Below are positions 35,405-47,058 of a DNA stretch of 64,000 nucleotides, one piece after another. The notes beneath the pieces are model-generated. The model did not search any database. It was not told the origin of the DNA and saw only the letters and a list, made by a program, of their open reading frames with translations. A program made the translations under genes and the position numbers. Source of the DNA: Ophioderma brevispina (taxonomy: Eukaryota > Echinodermata > Ophiuroidea > Amphilepidida > Ophiodermatidae); contig JAMKCH010007137.1 in the NCBI GenBank assembly GCA_023653785.1, positions 1 to 64,000 on the forward strand. The letters are read 5' to 3'. Position 1 is the stretch's first letter. Every line of letters begins with the position of its first letter.

Positions 35405-35916
35405 AATCTACTCTCCTATCGCACACTAAATTAGTATATAAACGTATTGATAGCAATTATGATTATGAGCCACTAATGGTTAATTATAGTTTCTTTTCCA
35501 CATTATTATGTAAGCGCGAGACAAGATCTTATATAGAATATCAACATTCCCCTATGGTATATATATTTAGTGCAATATTTTCTTGATTTGGACAGTTTAG
35601 TTTGGTAAAAAATTACAGTTTATATTTTCATCTACGGTTGTTTGTGATTTTGATTGAGTGATTGGATTGACTTTCTTGTTTCGATGTAATCTAATTATTG
35701 TTTTGACGAGAATATACACATGGTAACATCGATATGTCTTTTATATTGTTACTGCTGCGTGTTCTTAATCAATTTAAGTCCAAGCCATTGTAATAAAATT
35801 GCAATTAATTACGTCAGGTCTGCCAATGCATCCTATAGACGCCTTGCAAGCATGTTCCGTAACTGGCATATCTTTACTACGGCTGCTTAACTCTGTTTAA
35901 GGCTTCAGAAGAGAAA
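35405..35916. other. No gene seen
   Basis: AT-rich spacer between the LINE and the SINE. Confidence 0.45.
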
Positions 35917-36285
35917 GGGTAGAGCGCGTAGCCCACTGGTTAGGGTATTAGACTTTGGTGCTAGAGGGCCCCGGTTCAACTCCCGGCGGAACCACTTGCA
36001 GGGATTTAATCGGGTACTAAATTCTGGATTTAATCTGTACAAGAGCTATTGATTGAAATTGGAATTCGCTCTCCCCATGGTTCAGTTGGACTTGGGCAAT
36101 GAACCATGATAATACCCCGTCCTTCGGAGGGGACGTTAAGCAGTCGGGCCCATGTACAGAGAGTCATACCTGTGCATGAGTAGGGTGATTACCCCTGGCT
36201 GTCCCAAATCCGTCAGGAAAATGAACCCCAATGGAAATAAGCTTCCTGTCGAGGCTTATCACAATAAATTACAGTTACATTAATA
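35917..36285 (+). mobile_element. tRNA-derived SINE
   Basis: The 5' part folds like a tRNA: A box GTAGCCCACTGGTTAGGG (35928-35945), B box GGTTCAACTCC (35973-35983), and a GGCGGAACCA end. It is followed by a body with GGGGACGTTAAGCAGTCGG and GAGTAGGGTGATTACCCC. It ends at about 36285 near CACAATAAATTACAG. The GGGACGTTAA block is reminiscent of conserved SINE central domains, but the domain type was not confirmed. The internal Pol III promoter would drive it. It lies 0.5 kb downstream of a LINE, but the two 3' tails do not look alike. Confidence 0.7.
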
Positions 36286-36641
36286 ACTCTAAAACAAGTT
36301 TCATCTGTGAACAAATTTGAAAGAAGCTGCTTTCAACTAATTTTGGTAGGTATGGGTGTCAACATTTGACCCCAAAAAAGCGAGTTATCGTAGGGGGTTT
36401 TCGGGAGTCAAAGGTCAATAACAGGGGTCAAATTTTGAAATTGATCCAATCATGTTGAAAGGTATACCAAGTTAATAGTTTAATCATAAGGATTCCAAAT
36501 AGGTAAACATTGTAGTTTGTACTATCTGCGGCCGAAAGTTTTGGAGTTATAGGCTAAAAACAGCAAAAAACGGGTCATTTTCAGTTGTACAGGGGTCAAA
36601 TTTTAAAATTACTCCGATTTGGATAAAAACGGTGCAAATTA
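36286..36641. repeat. Probable part of a dispersed repeat
   Basis: GGGGTCAAATTTTGAAATT near 36422 and GGGGTCAAATTTTAAAATT near 36592 are paired about 170 bases apart. With the fold-back that follows, this may be one element. Confidence 0.35.
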
Positions 36642-36872
36642 TAGATGGAGCTCATAGGATAAAAATAAGGAATAGTTTGAGTGTCTTAAATGCTTACTTA
36701 CCGAAGTAGGGGGTAAACAAGGTCAAGCCCCATTGAATGCAATGGATGTTGACCTTTGGTGCCCCCTACATTGGGAACTAAGCATTTAAGACACTCTTAA
36801 AACTACATTGGGAACTAAACATTTAAGACACCCTTAAAACTATTCCTTATTTTAATCCTATGAGCTCCATCA
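36642..36872. repeat. Long hairpin with a 37-bp duplication in one arm
   Basis: The left arm TAGATGGAGCTCATAGGATA through CTTAAATGCTTA pairs with the right arm ending CCTATGAGCTCCATCA. The centre is CCATTGAATGCAATGG near 36739. The right arm carries a tandem duplication (36766-36802 and 36803-36839, each CTACATTGGGAACTAA...) absent from the left arm. Confidence 0.75.
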
Positions 36873-36879
36873 ATAATTG

Positions 36880-38353
36880 GTTGAAATAGTTGAAATCAGC
36901 TTCTTTAAAATGTTTCACAGATTTGCTAAAAATATGTTTCATTTTGAGTTACTTCATTTATGATTGCGATTGAACTCTCACTTCATTACTTTCATAATGC
37001 TATACCCGGTATATCGTACATTAACGTAATATCTTGCTTAACTGTATAAATCCCATTAGAATGGAGGAAAACGAGGTGTGGCTTACAAAATTGCAAACCC
37101 TTGGAATTATGGAAGTAATTAGATTTGCTTTCTGAAAACAACACAAATCTAGGATTGCCTGATTTTATCAAGGTCAAGGTCATCTTGCAATGCTGCACAA
37201 TTTTTTTTATTCACGTATTGTACATATATACCTGTATATCGTTGCGCACTATAAGTTTGTATAATTCACGTAATTCGTATTTTTCTGAGGATTAAGTACT
37301 GTGTGTGTATCAGAGTCTGGAAAAAATAGGAAATCGATTCCTTTTCCAAGCAAACATGTCTAAACTAACGGGGGGCGAGTTCTTGACGCGCATAACCCCC
37401 GCAGCCGCGCGCAAGTGGCTGTAAGCCTCCTAAAACTAACAACTGTTGATCCGTATGCTCATACAGTCCACGGTAAGGTATTTAGCCGGCTGAGCTATGT
37501 TTTAGTTTGTAGACTTATGGCCCCAGCTTTTTCACATTCATGCGGGGACAATTGCATATTAAATTATTAAAGAATCAAAATACAGATGTTGAATCTTAAA
37601 AAGGAAGTTTATTATGGGAATAACAGCCAATTTTTGGAAAAAATAAGATTTGATGACGTCACGCGCATTGATTGTTTATTAATTTAATGCTTCGGGACCC
37701 ATTCGGTAAAAATGACGTACGTATCCCTACATTGGAAAAAACAACCGCTTATCGTCATCGTAAGTCGGTTTTTGAATCAGTATGGAGAAAGGTAAATTTT
37801 GTAACTGTTTTAGACATAATAAACGGTGTTCTTTTGGAGAAAAAAAAAAAGATCTCCTTGGGCAGAGGTGTCATGTATCAGAGCTTGATAATTAACACAG
37901 TCGGATTTATATATATCGGTCGCCCCGAAGAGCAAGCTGATACCTGATACCTGACACGTGCACTGGTACCTGACACGTGACACCACCCTATTCATTCGTT
38001 ACCGTTTATAACTAAAATACTGCAAAGCAGCAAGCTTTCTGTATCTCCGTTGTCACGCGTAATCGATCAAGAGATGTGAGACTAAACATGCGGTTCTGTA
38101 TTAAAGACTAGTTTCAATGCATTTGAAGGCGTAGTAAAGACTATTTTCAATGCAGTTTCAAGTCATAGTGTGGTACTTTTCAAGGAAGTGACTATTCGCC
38201 AGACTAGTCCGGGGAATACTGTTGTGTAATCTATTTACCGGACAAAGTTATGCGGGCGCTATTTACATAGTAGATCATCATATCACAATAGTCTTATCGG
38301 TTTATTCCGTAAAGCTTATGTAGGATAAAACCAATCACCACCCCCAATCCTCC
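36880..38353. other. No gene seen
   Basis: AT-rich DNA. A GC-rich patch lies at about 37370-37430. The repeated TACCTGA(C)ACGTG at 37940-37980 is a short local duplication. The 91-codon frame at 37672-37947 is unrecognised. Confidence 0.4.
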
Positions 38354-38421
38354 CTCGCTAGTGTAGGGGATAAGAGCATCGATTTATAAATGCAGGTATC
38401 ACAGTTAGAATCCAACCATGG
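38354..38421 (+). mobile_element. tRNA-like SINE head
   Basis: CGCTAGTGTAGGGGATAAGA resembles an A box and CACAGTTAGAATCCAA a decayed B box, at tRNA-like spacing. No acceptor stem closes it. Confidence 0.35.
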
Positions 38422-39328
38422 CCGTGCACACAATTCTATTGGCTATACTATTCCAATACTCGAGCAGTGCTTATCATTAGATGTCATAACACCATAGATC
38501 GTAACACCACTCAATTGTAAATTATGCTAGTCAGGCCATGCAATAATAGTGCCTGCGCATGTATAATCAGTACATTTGTAAGTTTTGCTTAAATTACTCA
38601 ACAGTTAGGCCCCAGGCCCACTTCCGTTGCCACTGTTTTCTTCGTCACTGCTATTAAAAGTTCACCTCAATCATGCTTCTGTGAAATTACCTGTGCATAA
38701 CTCAAACTCCAGAACTTCCCCTGCAAAAGTATATCTATCAAACATAATACCCTGAACATACGCGCCATGGCTACAGAGCTATGCGCCTGTAGCCATGCGC
38801 ACCGATACACTCTAATATCAAAACAGCCCTATTATAAATTATTATACACCCCAAAACCATTGCACTCCTGGATGATAAACACACACGGTGGAGGTCTTTG
38901 ACGACATCATCTCTTGACAAGTCTAAGACAAATCTTGACATATCTAAAGAAAGCCGAAAAGTTCACAAGGAGCTTAAGGCAGACAGGTTTTTATGTTACT
39001 CTTAGACTACTACATCAACTAGCTGATTCCCTGTAATGTGTATGGGCTAGGAGGCAAATTTAATAAACAAATTCAAACTGTATTCACGTGTGTTAGTGTT
39101 CCTAATACCTAGTCTTTCAAGTGGGATTTTTTTGTAATGAACTGATTTCTTTCTTTGGAACAATTCCAATACGGTATTCTCCAAGCGGATTAACTAGAAG
39201 TACAATTCTTGATTGGTTTTCGACAAAGGATTTTCCTCTAATTTTAAATGGTTTTTGTTTAATTTGGTGTTTGGATATTTTATTGTTGCTTGCTTGTTTG
39301 CTATTGTCGATAAGAAAATGTGACTATA
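38422..39328. other. No gene seen
   Basis: AT-rich DNA with no supported gene. Confidence 0.4.
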
Positions 39329-40414
39329 CAGGTGAGTAATAAAAACCCTACATTCAGGAAGATTTTTCCTATCACAGGTTAAACGTTATTTTTGCTTCAA
39401 TGTTTGCTTTGGCTGTTTCAGAGATAAACAGCTATCAGAAGATTTTTATTTGGTGTCTTTCGGACTTGGGGTTCAGAAACTATGTCAATTTGGTCGGAGA
39501 GACTAAACATTCAGTTTGGTTGGCCGATTTTAGCCATACAATGCGGAGAGACTGACACGACGTATACCATAACACATTATAGCAAAGACAATTCACCACA
39601 TGCAATTCAGATGGTATCGATTTCTTCTGGACAAAACATATCAGTTGATAAAATGGGTCTATTTGTAACATAATTATAAGGTAAAATACTTCAAAAAATT
39701 AAATTACCATTGTGTAATATAAAGAGTCAGTTATTGAAAATCAATCCATATCATGGTTCAGTCATGGAACATAATGAAATGTCAGAGATTTTTGTTTTCC
39801 ATCTCTAAGGTAATTATTTTGCACAAATACAGTATACTCAGCATCCATAAATTGCAAGAAGAACTAAACTGAAGTTTTCTGTAAATAAATCGGAATTAAA
39901 ACTTAAAATTCATATCGCACTGCTGTTTTTTCAAGCGGAATACAAAACTTCTATGGTTCACTTTTGCTCCCAAGTTTCATGTAGTTTTTAAACAATGAAA
40001 ATCCAGCTACTGAACCAAAGTAAACAGCTATCTTGAATTTCTTATTTGGGAATTGAACATTTGTTACTTAGCATTTTCTTTTGTAATCTCTGGAGATATG
40101 TATAATCCTTCAATTACTCCCCACCTTCTATGTTTAACAATAATTTGCGTTAAATGTTTTTACTCACATCACTGCTGAAGACCATGTTACTCTATGTAGC
40201 GATGCATCTTTGTTTGGCTCAAATCGGCCAAACAGGATTTTTAAGTTCTCTCACAAAATAGGCGTAACTTCTTCCTCCAAGTCCAAATGAACCAAATAAA
40301 CGTGTTCTGAAAGCTGTTATCCTCTTTCTAACCATATCAAACTTTGAGTAAACCAATTCTTACTATTTTAATTATTTTTTATTCTGAATGTAGGGTTTTT
40401 TTTGACTCACACTG
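39329..40414. mobile_element. MITE family A, copy 2 (inverted relative to copy 1)
   Basis: Starts CAGGTGAGTAATAAAAACCC and ends TTTGACTCACACTG, with TA at 39327-39328 and 40415-40416. The interior is the reverse complement of copy 1 (for example AACATTTGTTACTTAGCATT and ACTAAACTGAAG against 2690-2960). The 63-codon frames at 39480-39673 on both strands lie inside it and are not genes. Confidence 0.85.
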
Positions 40415-40746
40415 TACATATATTACTAGCTATGCCAATGCTAATACTACGTTAGATTTACATTAGAATGTAAGAATGCAAAGGTTCTTGAAAGTATATA
40501 AGTGTAACATATCTTTTTCAACTATATCTTCTTTTTGCTGCACTATAGGCTAAATTGATCTTCACAAATAAACCAGAAAAGATCTTCATGGTTGCAAGCA
40601 AGTTATCCTTAAAAACAAAGACTGCTCTCTAATTGTTTAAGATTGATCTTACACACACAAGTTTATTTTTGCAGATTGTTTGCGTGTAAATTTATCGAAT
40701 ATACCTAACTTACTGCGTACCACCAAATTAAATACTTATCCTTTGT

Positions 40747-40925
40747 GGCTGGTATTCTGAAAGACATGTGCTTAAACCAGGATTAGTCCTACATGAGTGG
40801 TCCTTTTTCTCACCCTTTACAGCCCATTTTTAAAGAGTGCTGGAAGGAAAAAAGATCTACTCATGTAAGACTAACCCTGGTTTAAACCCGGGTCTAAAGT
40901 TAGACTCCATTTCAGAATACCAGCC
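40747..40925. mobile_element. Short fold-back MITE with GGCTGGTATTCTGAAA ends
   Basis: GGCTGGTATTCTGAAA is mirrored by TTTCAGAATACCAGCC 179 bases away. Inner blocks also pair (TTAAACCAGGATTAGTCCTA with AGACTAACCCTGGTTTAAAC). No coding capacity. Confidence 0.8.
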
Positions 40926-41012
40926 CAAATGATTAAGCTCAGTTGATAGTACAAGGTTTTCATTCTTTCAAACAATATGTAAAGAAACCAATGTCATCAA
41001 TATGTCAATATA

Positions 41013-42138
41013 GAGTGAGTTAAAAATATACATTCTGCGTCGTAATTTGACAATGCATATAATATCTTTTGATGAGGTTCTTAGAGTACCTCCCCTACCT
41101 TCTTTTGGCACCATTTTTATTGGATTATGTTTCATGCATAATTACACATGGGCAATTAAGCCGGATGTGGCATTTTGACTTGTGCCAAATTATCGGAGCT
41201 GGCAGATGGAAAATAAAGGATACCAAAGCATTTTTAACAGTTTTAAAACATAAAAGATGGCATTTATACAACCAATTTCTAAGTCATAGTCCTCCCCTTG
41301 GCCTCCATCACGGTCAGTGCACAGCTGGGCGTTGTGTCTCATGTGTTAAACAGCATCGCGAATCACCTGCCTGTCTTGGCTTTGAATATCCACTTCGCGT
41401 GGATGAGTAACATCCTGTGCCAATCATAAACGTCTGAATCGGCCATTTTGTATGACTTTTCAATCAATAAATGGGACAAGCTGTTAATTTATCATGGCAA
41501 GATAAACCTACGCAATATTCTGGCGAAAGAAGAACTGTCAAATTAAATCCCCGATTTCCAATAAGCCCAACCCACGAATGAGGCGTGTCACTGATCGCTT
41601 GGGACAGTTATTCATAAAAATAAAACAACCGGTAGAGTGGCCCTAAAACATGCGGATCTGACGCCTTTGTACGTTTTTGTTCGCTTTTGTTTTTGTTTTT
41701 TTTTCCTGCTATCTGAAAGAGATTCCTCCATCAAATCTGGTTGATCTCCAGGAAAGGATAATTTGCAAAGTGGGGAGTTCCCAGACCAGAAAAGCAGGTG
41801 ATTCGCCCAACGCGTCTCACACAGGAGACCACAACCCGGATGTGTACTGACCATGATTGGGGGTGGGGGGAGAAGGTGGAAGACTCCGAAATTTGTTGTA
41901 TAACTGCCATGTTTATGTTTCAAAACTGTTAAAAATGTTTTGGTATCGTTTACCTGGCTCCGATAATTTGGCACGAGTCAAATTGTCACCTCCCTCTAAA
42001 TTGCTCTATGTGCAGTCATGCATGAAACATAATCCAGAAGAGTTAGAATTCTAAAAAAATACGAGCGTATCATATACATTGGTAGATTACGACACAAGAT
42101 GTATAATTTTAAAGGTGTATGGTTTTTGACCCATTCTG
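41013..42138. mobile_element. MITE with ~400-bp inverted arms
   Basis: The left arm (41013-41420) and right arm (about 41750-42138) are inverted copies sharing GGATTATGTTTCATGCAT, GTGCCAAATTATCGGAGC, TTTTTAACAGTTTTAAAAC-like and GCGAATCACCTGC. The right end, read inward, is CAGAATGGGTCAAAAACC, beside TA at 42139-42140; the left is more worn (GAGTGAGTTAAAAAT after TA). The open frames at 41069-41410 and 41612-41974 are the two arms read in opposite directions. It ends 72 bases before a coding exon, so it lies in an upstream intron of that gene. Confidence 0.75.
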
Positions 42139-42210
42139 TAGAATCATAAATAGTTTTGAATTCAGTAATAAACGTAATGACGCTGTATTTTACTTAATGT
42201 TCTATTACAG

Positions 42211-43546
42211 TTTACAGAGGACATAGCGAGTAAGCTTGGTTCTAAGCAGTGTCGAACCCTTGTTGTTGTAGCTGATGGTGTTCTTGGACTAAGTGCCAGC
42301 CATTTAGGACTGAGCGATGAGTTCATCCTCCACTCTTGCCAAGCCTTTGGAGCTGTATGTGCCTTAGAAAGGTTAGACGTCCCTCAATTCCCTACGCCAG
42401 AGACTCGAGTTAATCGGCTAAAGCTGGACCTATCCGCATTTGGCAGCGAATACCGACTGCCAGAGCTTAGTCAAGCAGCATTTGACCTGAAAATCTACGG
42501 TACATTCCGACATCGTTATCTCGCACTAACCTGTCAAAAGTGCGAATCCAACTTACTACGACAACTGAGAATAACAACAGATCCCACGGTAAGTTTATGT
42601 CTAGTACAACAATAAAGGATAACCGAAACCCTTACAATAATTTGTACGCGTATTTGTAATACGATGTTATTATGCATCAGAGGCTTTCGTGTGGTGCGTA
42701 CCGCTCAACACTGCACAATACACAAAATATTGTTGATTGAGCAGCCGGTCATGAAACTTATCAAACAAGTACTGTTATTTTATTAGTTTTTAAGATATTT
42801 AAAAATATTTTTGTCCAGTCAGCTTCTTCTTGCTTAATAATATTATTATTGGATGGCGTTTTTGGTTGATAACAAAAATTATTATGAATCTGGTGTGCAA
42901 TACTGCAATGCGAGTAGCACGTACCGCCCAACAAATATTGGGCAACTCGTAAAGCAAATTGAAGCCATTTAAAAACTATTTTTGTGAAGTCATCTTCTTC
43001 GTCATAATAATAATAACAATATTGGATGACTTTTTCGGTTGATAACAGAAAATAATTATCGCCCTCGCCAACAAAATATCAGGCTCGTCTTCGACTCGCC
43101 TGATATTTGATCTAGTCTCGGGCAATCATTTCTGTTGTCAATATCAGCCAGGCAATATTATATAAATATTACCCTCGCCAAGAAAATTTTCCAATATTGT
43201 CGCTAAATTTCGCGTACATGCAGTTTGCCTAATAGTGTAGTTTCCAAACCTGCGACTACAAACACTACATTTCACTGATTACTTCGAAATAACTTTTCCT
43301 CTTTAGATAATGCGTAATATATTCCAAGAGTCTTTCAACACTTACCGGACGAAAGGAGAGAGGAAAGTGTCCGATATGGAGGCGCTCAACATGAGATGCA
43401 CACAGAGGCTAAGTGAGATCAAATTATCCACTAGACGAGAAAGTGTTGTCTATATTCAAGACGAAAACACCATTGTTGTTGTAGAGGGTGACGCTGCAAG
43501 AAATCTAAACTTTAATCTTGGTGGGTATAATAAGTTAAAGACTTAA
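42211..43546 (+). CDS. Unrecognised gene: last two coding exons
   Basis: Exon 42211-42588 (126 codons) follows a TTCTATTACAG acceptor and ends at ACG|GTAAGT, a good donor. Exon 43307-43546 (79 codons and TAA) follows TTTTCCTCTTTAG. Both borders are phase 0, and the join keeps one open frame of 205 residues. The 718-base intron is AT-rich. The first exon reads TLVVVADGVLGLSASHLGLS, then LDVPQFPTPETRVNRLKLDL, then YGTFRHRYLALTCQKCESNL. The second has TYRTKGERKVSDMEALNM and SVVYIQDENTIVVVEGDAAR before LGGYNKLKT. No signal peptide, membrane segment or known domain is visible; two Cys pairs are scattered. Codon choice is balanced, with none of the stops seen in the repeats nearby. The 5' exons should lie to the left, perhaps beyond the window's transposons. 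It could be a lineage-specific family. Structure confidence is good; function is unknown. Confidence 0.75.
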
Positions 43547-43587
43547 TTTAAAGATATGTGGTTGAATTCTGACCTACAGAGTGCTAA

Positions 43588-43593
43588 ATTAAA
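43588..43593 (+). terminator. Candidate poly(A) signal
   Basis: ATTAAA, the commonest variant hexamer, lies about 42 bases after the TAA of the unrecognised gene. The downstream cleavage site was not identified. Confidence 0.35.
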
Positions 43594-43599
43594 AAACAC

Positions 43600-44113
43600 T
43601 ACGATTGCCTTCTTGAGTTAGAAAGTGTGTAATTACATGCCACATCTGTACTTTAGAAGATAGGAATATCTTATGCTCCATGACCAGCTGTTCAGTGTCT
43701 TTGACATTTTGAACAAACCATTTACTACTAAAATTAGGTACCAAAGGGTTCGTACCAAAGGTCGCGTCAAGTGCCTGAGCGCTATTACGGTGCAAACCAT
43801 TGGCCTTGGCCTTTCTGGGCACCCCTTACATGTTGTGGAGGTCCTATGTGATCATGCAGATCGATACCTGCCTGGATACATGCCTGTCTGGATGTCTAAA
43901 CGGGCAGAAAATAACTCTCGTCTACCTGAGCCATTTTTTATGTGTGTGATGCGTGATGCGTGATTCTATTACCTACGTTTGTTTAATATGTTAGAATTGC
44001 GGGTAAGCATCTTCTCGTAAGCTCTCGCAAACACGTGTCTTTGTTCTGATTGTTGTTTGTATTGTATTCCCCGACTGTCCTTCATTAGCCTCAGTTACAC
44101 TGCTGTTTATCAG
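43600..44113. other. Ambiguous open frames, no supported gene
   Basis: A 96-codon plus frame (43673-43963) and a 77-codon minus frame (43589-43822) overlap. Neither has a recognised domain or matching splice sites, so neither is called. Confidence 0.35.
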
Positions 44114-44290
44114 CAGGGGCTGGTGGCCTAGTGGTTAGGGCGTCCGTCTGGAGATCGGAAGGTCGTAGGTTAGATTCCCGCGTCGGCACATCCTTGCAAA
44201 ATTTTCATATTGGGTTGTATCGACTCGGAATTTGTTTAAATGTTGTAAAATGTCTAATTGTAACACTGGAACTCACGATTTTAACTTTCT
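44114..44290 (+). mobile_element. tRNA-headed SINE-like repeat
   Basis: The A box region TGGCCTAGTGGTTAGGG and B box GGTTAGATTCCCG lie at tRNA spacing within CTGGTGGCC...CGTCGGCA, a nearly complete tRNA-like fold. A non-tRNA body follows (GGGTTGTATCGACTCGGAAT). An authentic tRNA gene is less likely because the B box is off-consensus (GATTC for GAATC context) and the acceptor stem does not close. Confidence 0.55.
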
Positions 44291-44991
44291 AATGATCACG
44301 AGTCCTGCGCTTTTACACTGGACCTACCGTGATCAAGGACAAGCGATTATCTATGCAGGGTAGAATGACATAGATAATTGGAAGAATATAGCTATTTATA
44401 ATTACATTCACGGACTCGTGTAAATACATTATACACATTCGAATAGGAAGAATCATGATAATATTGATTTGCGTTACACCTCTGAAGACGTATTCATGTG
44501 AAAACCAGATTTGAAATATTGCAGAAGGTATTTTGTTTTCTTTTATGTAAAACATTCGCAACAGTTAAGGGCAATTTGACGGCACCTTTGGTTTTGACCT
44601 TGAGCTTATACACCATGCTCATTATTTATTTTTCATGCTATGAAGCAGTATTTCATGAAGTATTTTCTCTGAGAACGTTATATAAAAAATATTCTCTGAG
44701 AACGTTAACTCTTTGAATTTTACACGCAAAGAAGCCCTTAAGGTACTTGAAAATTTAAATATACAGCCGCCTAAACCTTTTGAACTTTCTGCATCATTTA
44801 ATTTGGAACTTTATACTCAATTTGAAAGTGTGTCAAGATGCGTTATTTTAACATAATATAGAGTAACTAATACGTATCCATTATTCTTGACCGAAGTTCC
44901 GTGCACTCTGATCGGTTGCTGTTCCTGTGATTTTAAATTTGAAACGTTGTGACACTGTGTGTGTTTGTTGCGTAATTGAAATTGTTTCTTT
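44291..44991. other. No gene seen
   Basis: AT-rich DNA. The AATATTCTCTGAGAACGTTA segment at about 44680-44706 repeats a nearby TTTTCTCTGAGAACGTTATA; otherwise nothing. Confidence 0.4.
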
Positions 44992-45024
44992 TTCATTCAT
45001 TCATTCATTCATTCATTCATTCAT
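44992..45024 (+). repeat. (TTCA)n microsatellite
   Basis: Eight TTCA/ATTC units, followed by TTTATTTCATTCAGAACATG. ATTC-type tails are typical of CR1/L2-like LINE 3' ends, so the following AT-rich DNA may be an inverted LINE or SINE 3' end. Confidence 0.75.
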
Positions 45025-46354
45025 ATTAACTTTATTTCATTCAGAACATGTTTCATATGATGCAAATACAAAGCATAGCTAATACAATAACCAAGTATTT
45101 TAGATAATAACAATTCATGATCATTATTATAGTTGATAATATACAATTAGATATAATACAAAGAAATAGATAATATGACACAGAAATGTGTAATCAAATA
45201 ACAACTCACGATCAATTATATAATAATGAAAATATAAGTGAAACATTGCAATAGCATAATCAACAATCTATACACAAAAAAATGGAATAAAGGAACAATG
45301 TAGGAGTATCATAAGGGAAAGTCTGAACGAGGAATGATCAAAATAAACCCCAGGGAGCTTTAGCGTTTGATCCTACCCCTACTTATAAAGAACAACATTT
45401 GAAATCTTATAATCAAAATTGGGACAAGGACAGACAACGAACAGAATATAACAACACTAAAACGAGGACAGACTCAGGATAAACAAGGTATGATCCAAAA
45501 ACAGGATAGCACGTTAAACCAGACTGTTAAAGTCAAAAACGTGCATGAGAAACATTATTCGTTTCTGAAAGCTATAGGGCGTGTATCTGAAATTGGCCAT
45601 GTTTTCTGTTTAGTTATTATGTTATTCTATTCATACTGCATGAATTGAATTATTGGCCTATTCTTACTATATCAACAAGCAAAGTGCTATTCTCATAAAT
45701 TTGGCGTTCAGTTGATTGCTATACGGGCTTGTGTGTGCGTATGCTTTTCTTATTTCAAACAATGTCTCTTTAATATTAAAATTAAAAAAAGAAAGTATTT
45801 GTTTTAAGAAGAACCGATTTTTGGACGTCAATCAAGTCATGTAATCTAATACTCATAATTCTTATTGCAATAAACCTACAGTTGAATAACCATCTTATCC
45901 TTGTTGTTTTTATCGATAATACAAGAATGACAAGCTAGATTTTCCAAAAAAATATTTTTACCGTCCAATTAAATGATGAAATATTATCCGGAAAGTGGAT
46001 CTTTTGATTGAACCAACTGGCATTGGCTTTTTGATAAAACAGAGATAAATAGGGCGTTGCGAGAAACCTAAAACCAACAGGTAATATTAGCCACGAGGCA
46101 AGATGCACGCAAGCTTTCGAGATGGCAGACTATATTATCCTGTGATTGTACTAACGTTTTGTATACTTACAACTTCAGAATCAGCCTCATATACACTCAA
46201 TTTAACTCTGTTCAATGATACGTTGACAAACATTATCGAAGCGCCATATTAAGAAACCGAAAAGTCAGTTTCCCTCATTTAAATATCTTGACGGAATCCC
46301 TAGAATAGATAGCATATTATGATATATATATATAGATAGATATATAACAGCATA
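45025..46354. other. No gene seen
   Basis: AT-rich DNA, possibly part of a transposon behind the (TTCA)n tail. A (TA)n run lies at about 46322-46346. Confidence 0.4.
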
Positions 46355-47058
46355 GAAACAGTATTATTTACAGGTGGAATCTTGGAATAGAGTGCCTCAA
46401 TCCCATTACAGAGAGCGTAAAATAAATTACAAAGTATAGAACTTGGAAGGAACAGGGACTCTGAGTTTCACGGTATACCCTAACTTACGATCAATGGGTA
46501 CCGATCTGCAGAGGATGATGACTCACAGTCGGTCTTAACATTCGACATGGACGTATATGAAATGCCATGGTGTCAGACTGAGGGCATTTTCCAGACAACT
46601 TGTCTGATCTTTTTCCAAATAGTCGAGAGGCTCAACCACTACGAGTATTGGGAGTTCATATAAAACATAGTAAACAGTATTATTTACGGTGGACATCGTG
46701 GAAGTTAAGAGTGAGCTCCATCCCATGACAGGAGAGCGTAAAATAAATTACAAAAGTATAGACCTCTGGAAGGCAACCGTTACTCTGAGTTTCACGGTTT
46801 ACCCTCACTACAGTCACAGGGTACAGATCTTCAGACGGATGATGACTCACCAGTGTTGTCTTAACCGTGACATGTAGTATATACAGCCAGGTGTCAAGAC
46901 TGAGGCATTTCCAGGCACTTTTCTGTACTTTTCCAAATGTCGAGAGTGCTCAAACACTACGAGTAGTGGGGGCGAAATATAACATCATAGTAAAGTATTA
47001 TTTACAGGTGACTATCTTGGAACTTAAGAGTGCTCAATCCCAGTACAGGAGAGCGTAA
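46355..47058 (-). repeat. ~315-bp satellite, inverted part
   Basis: Two and a fraction units in reverse orientation. The marker ATTATTTACAGGTG and variants occurs near 46363, 46676 and 46995 (spacing 313 and 319). The units carry CCACTACGAGTA-like, CGAGAG and GACTCAC(A/C)GT markers that recur inverted to the right. Confidence 0.85.

Noticed and set aside
35921..35993. Functional tRNA gene
   Set aside because: The tRNA-like fold continues into a SINE body and the acceptor stem does not pair properly, so a tRNA-derived SINE is a better reading.
41069..41974. Two protein-coding genes of 113 and 120 codons
   Set aside because: They are the two inverted arms of one MITE read in opposite directions.
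43673..43963. A further 3' exon of the unrecognised gene
   Set aside because: The gene already has an in-frame stop at 43546, the frame is open on both strands and no convincing acceptor was found.
44119..44186. Functional tRNA gene
   Set aside because: The B box is off-consensus and the stem ends do not close; treated as a SINE head.
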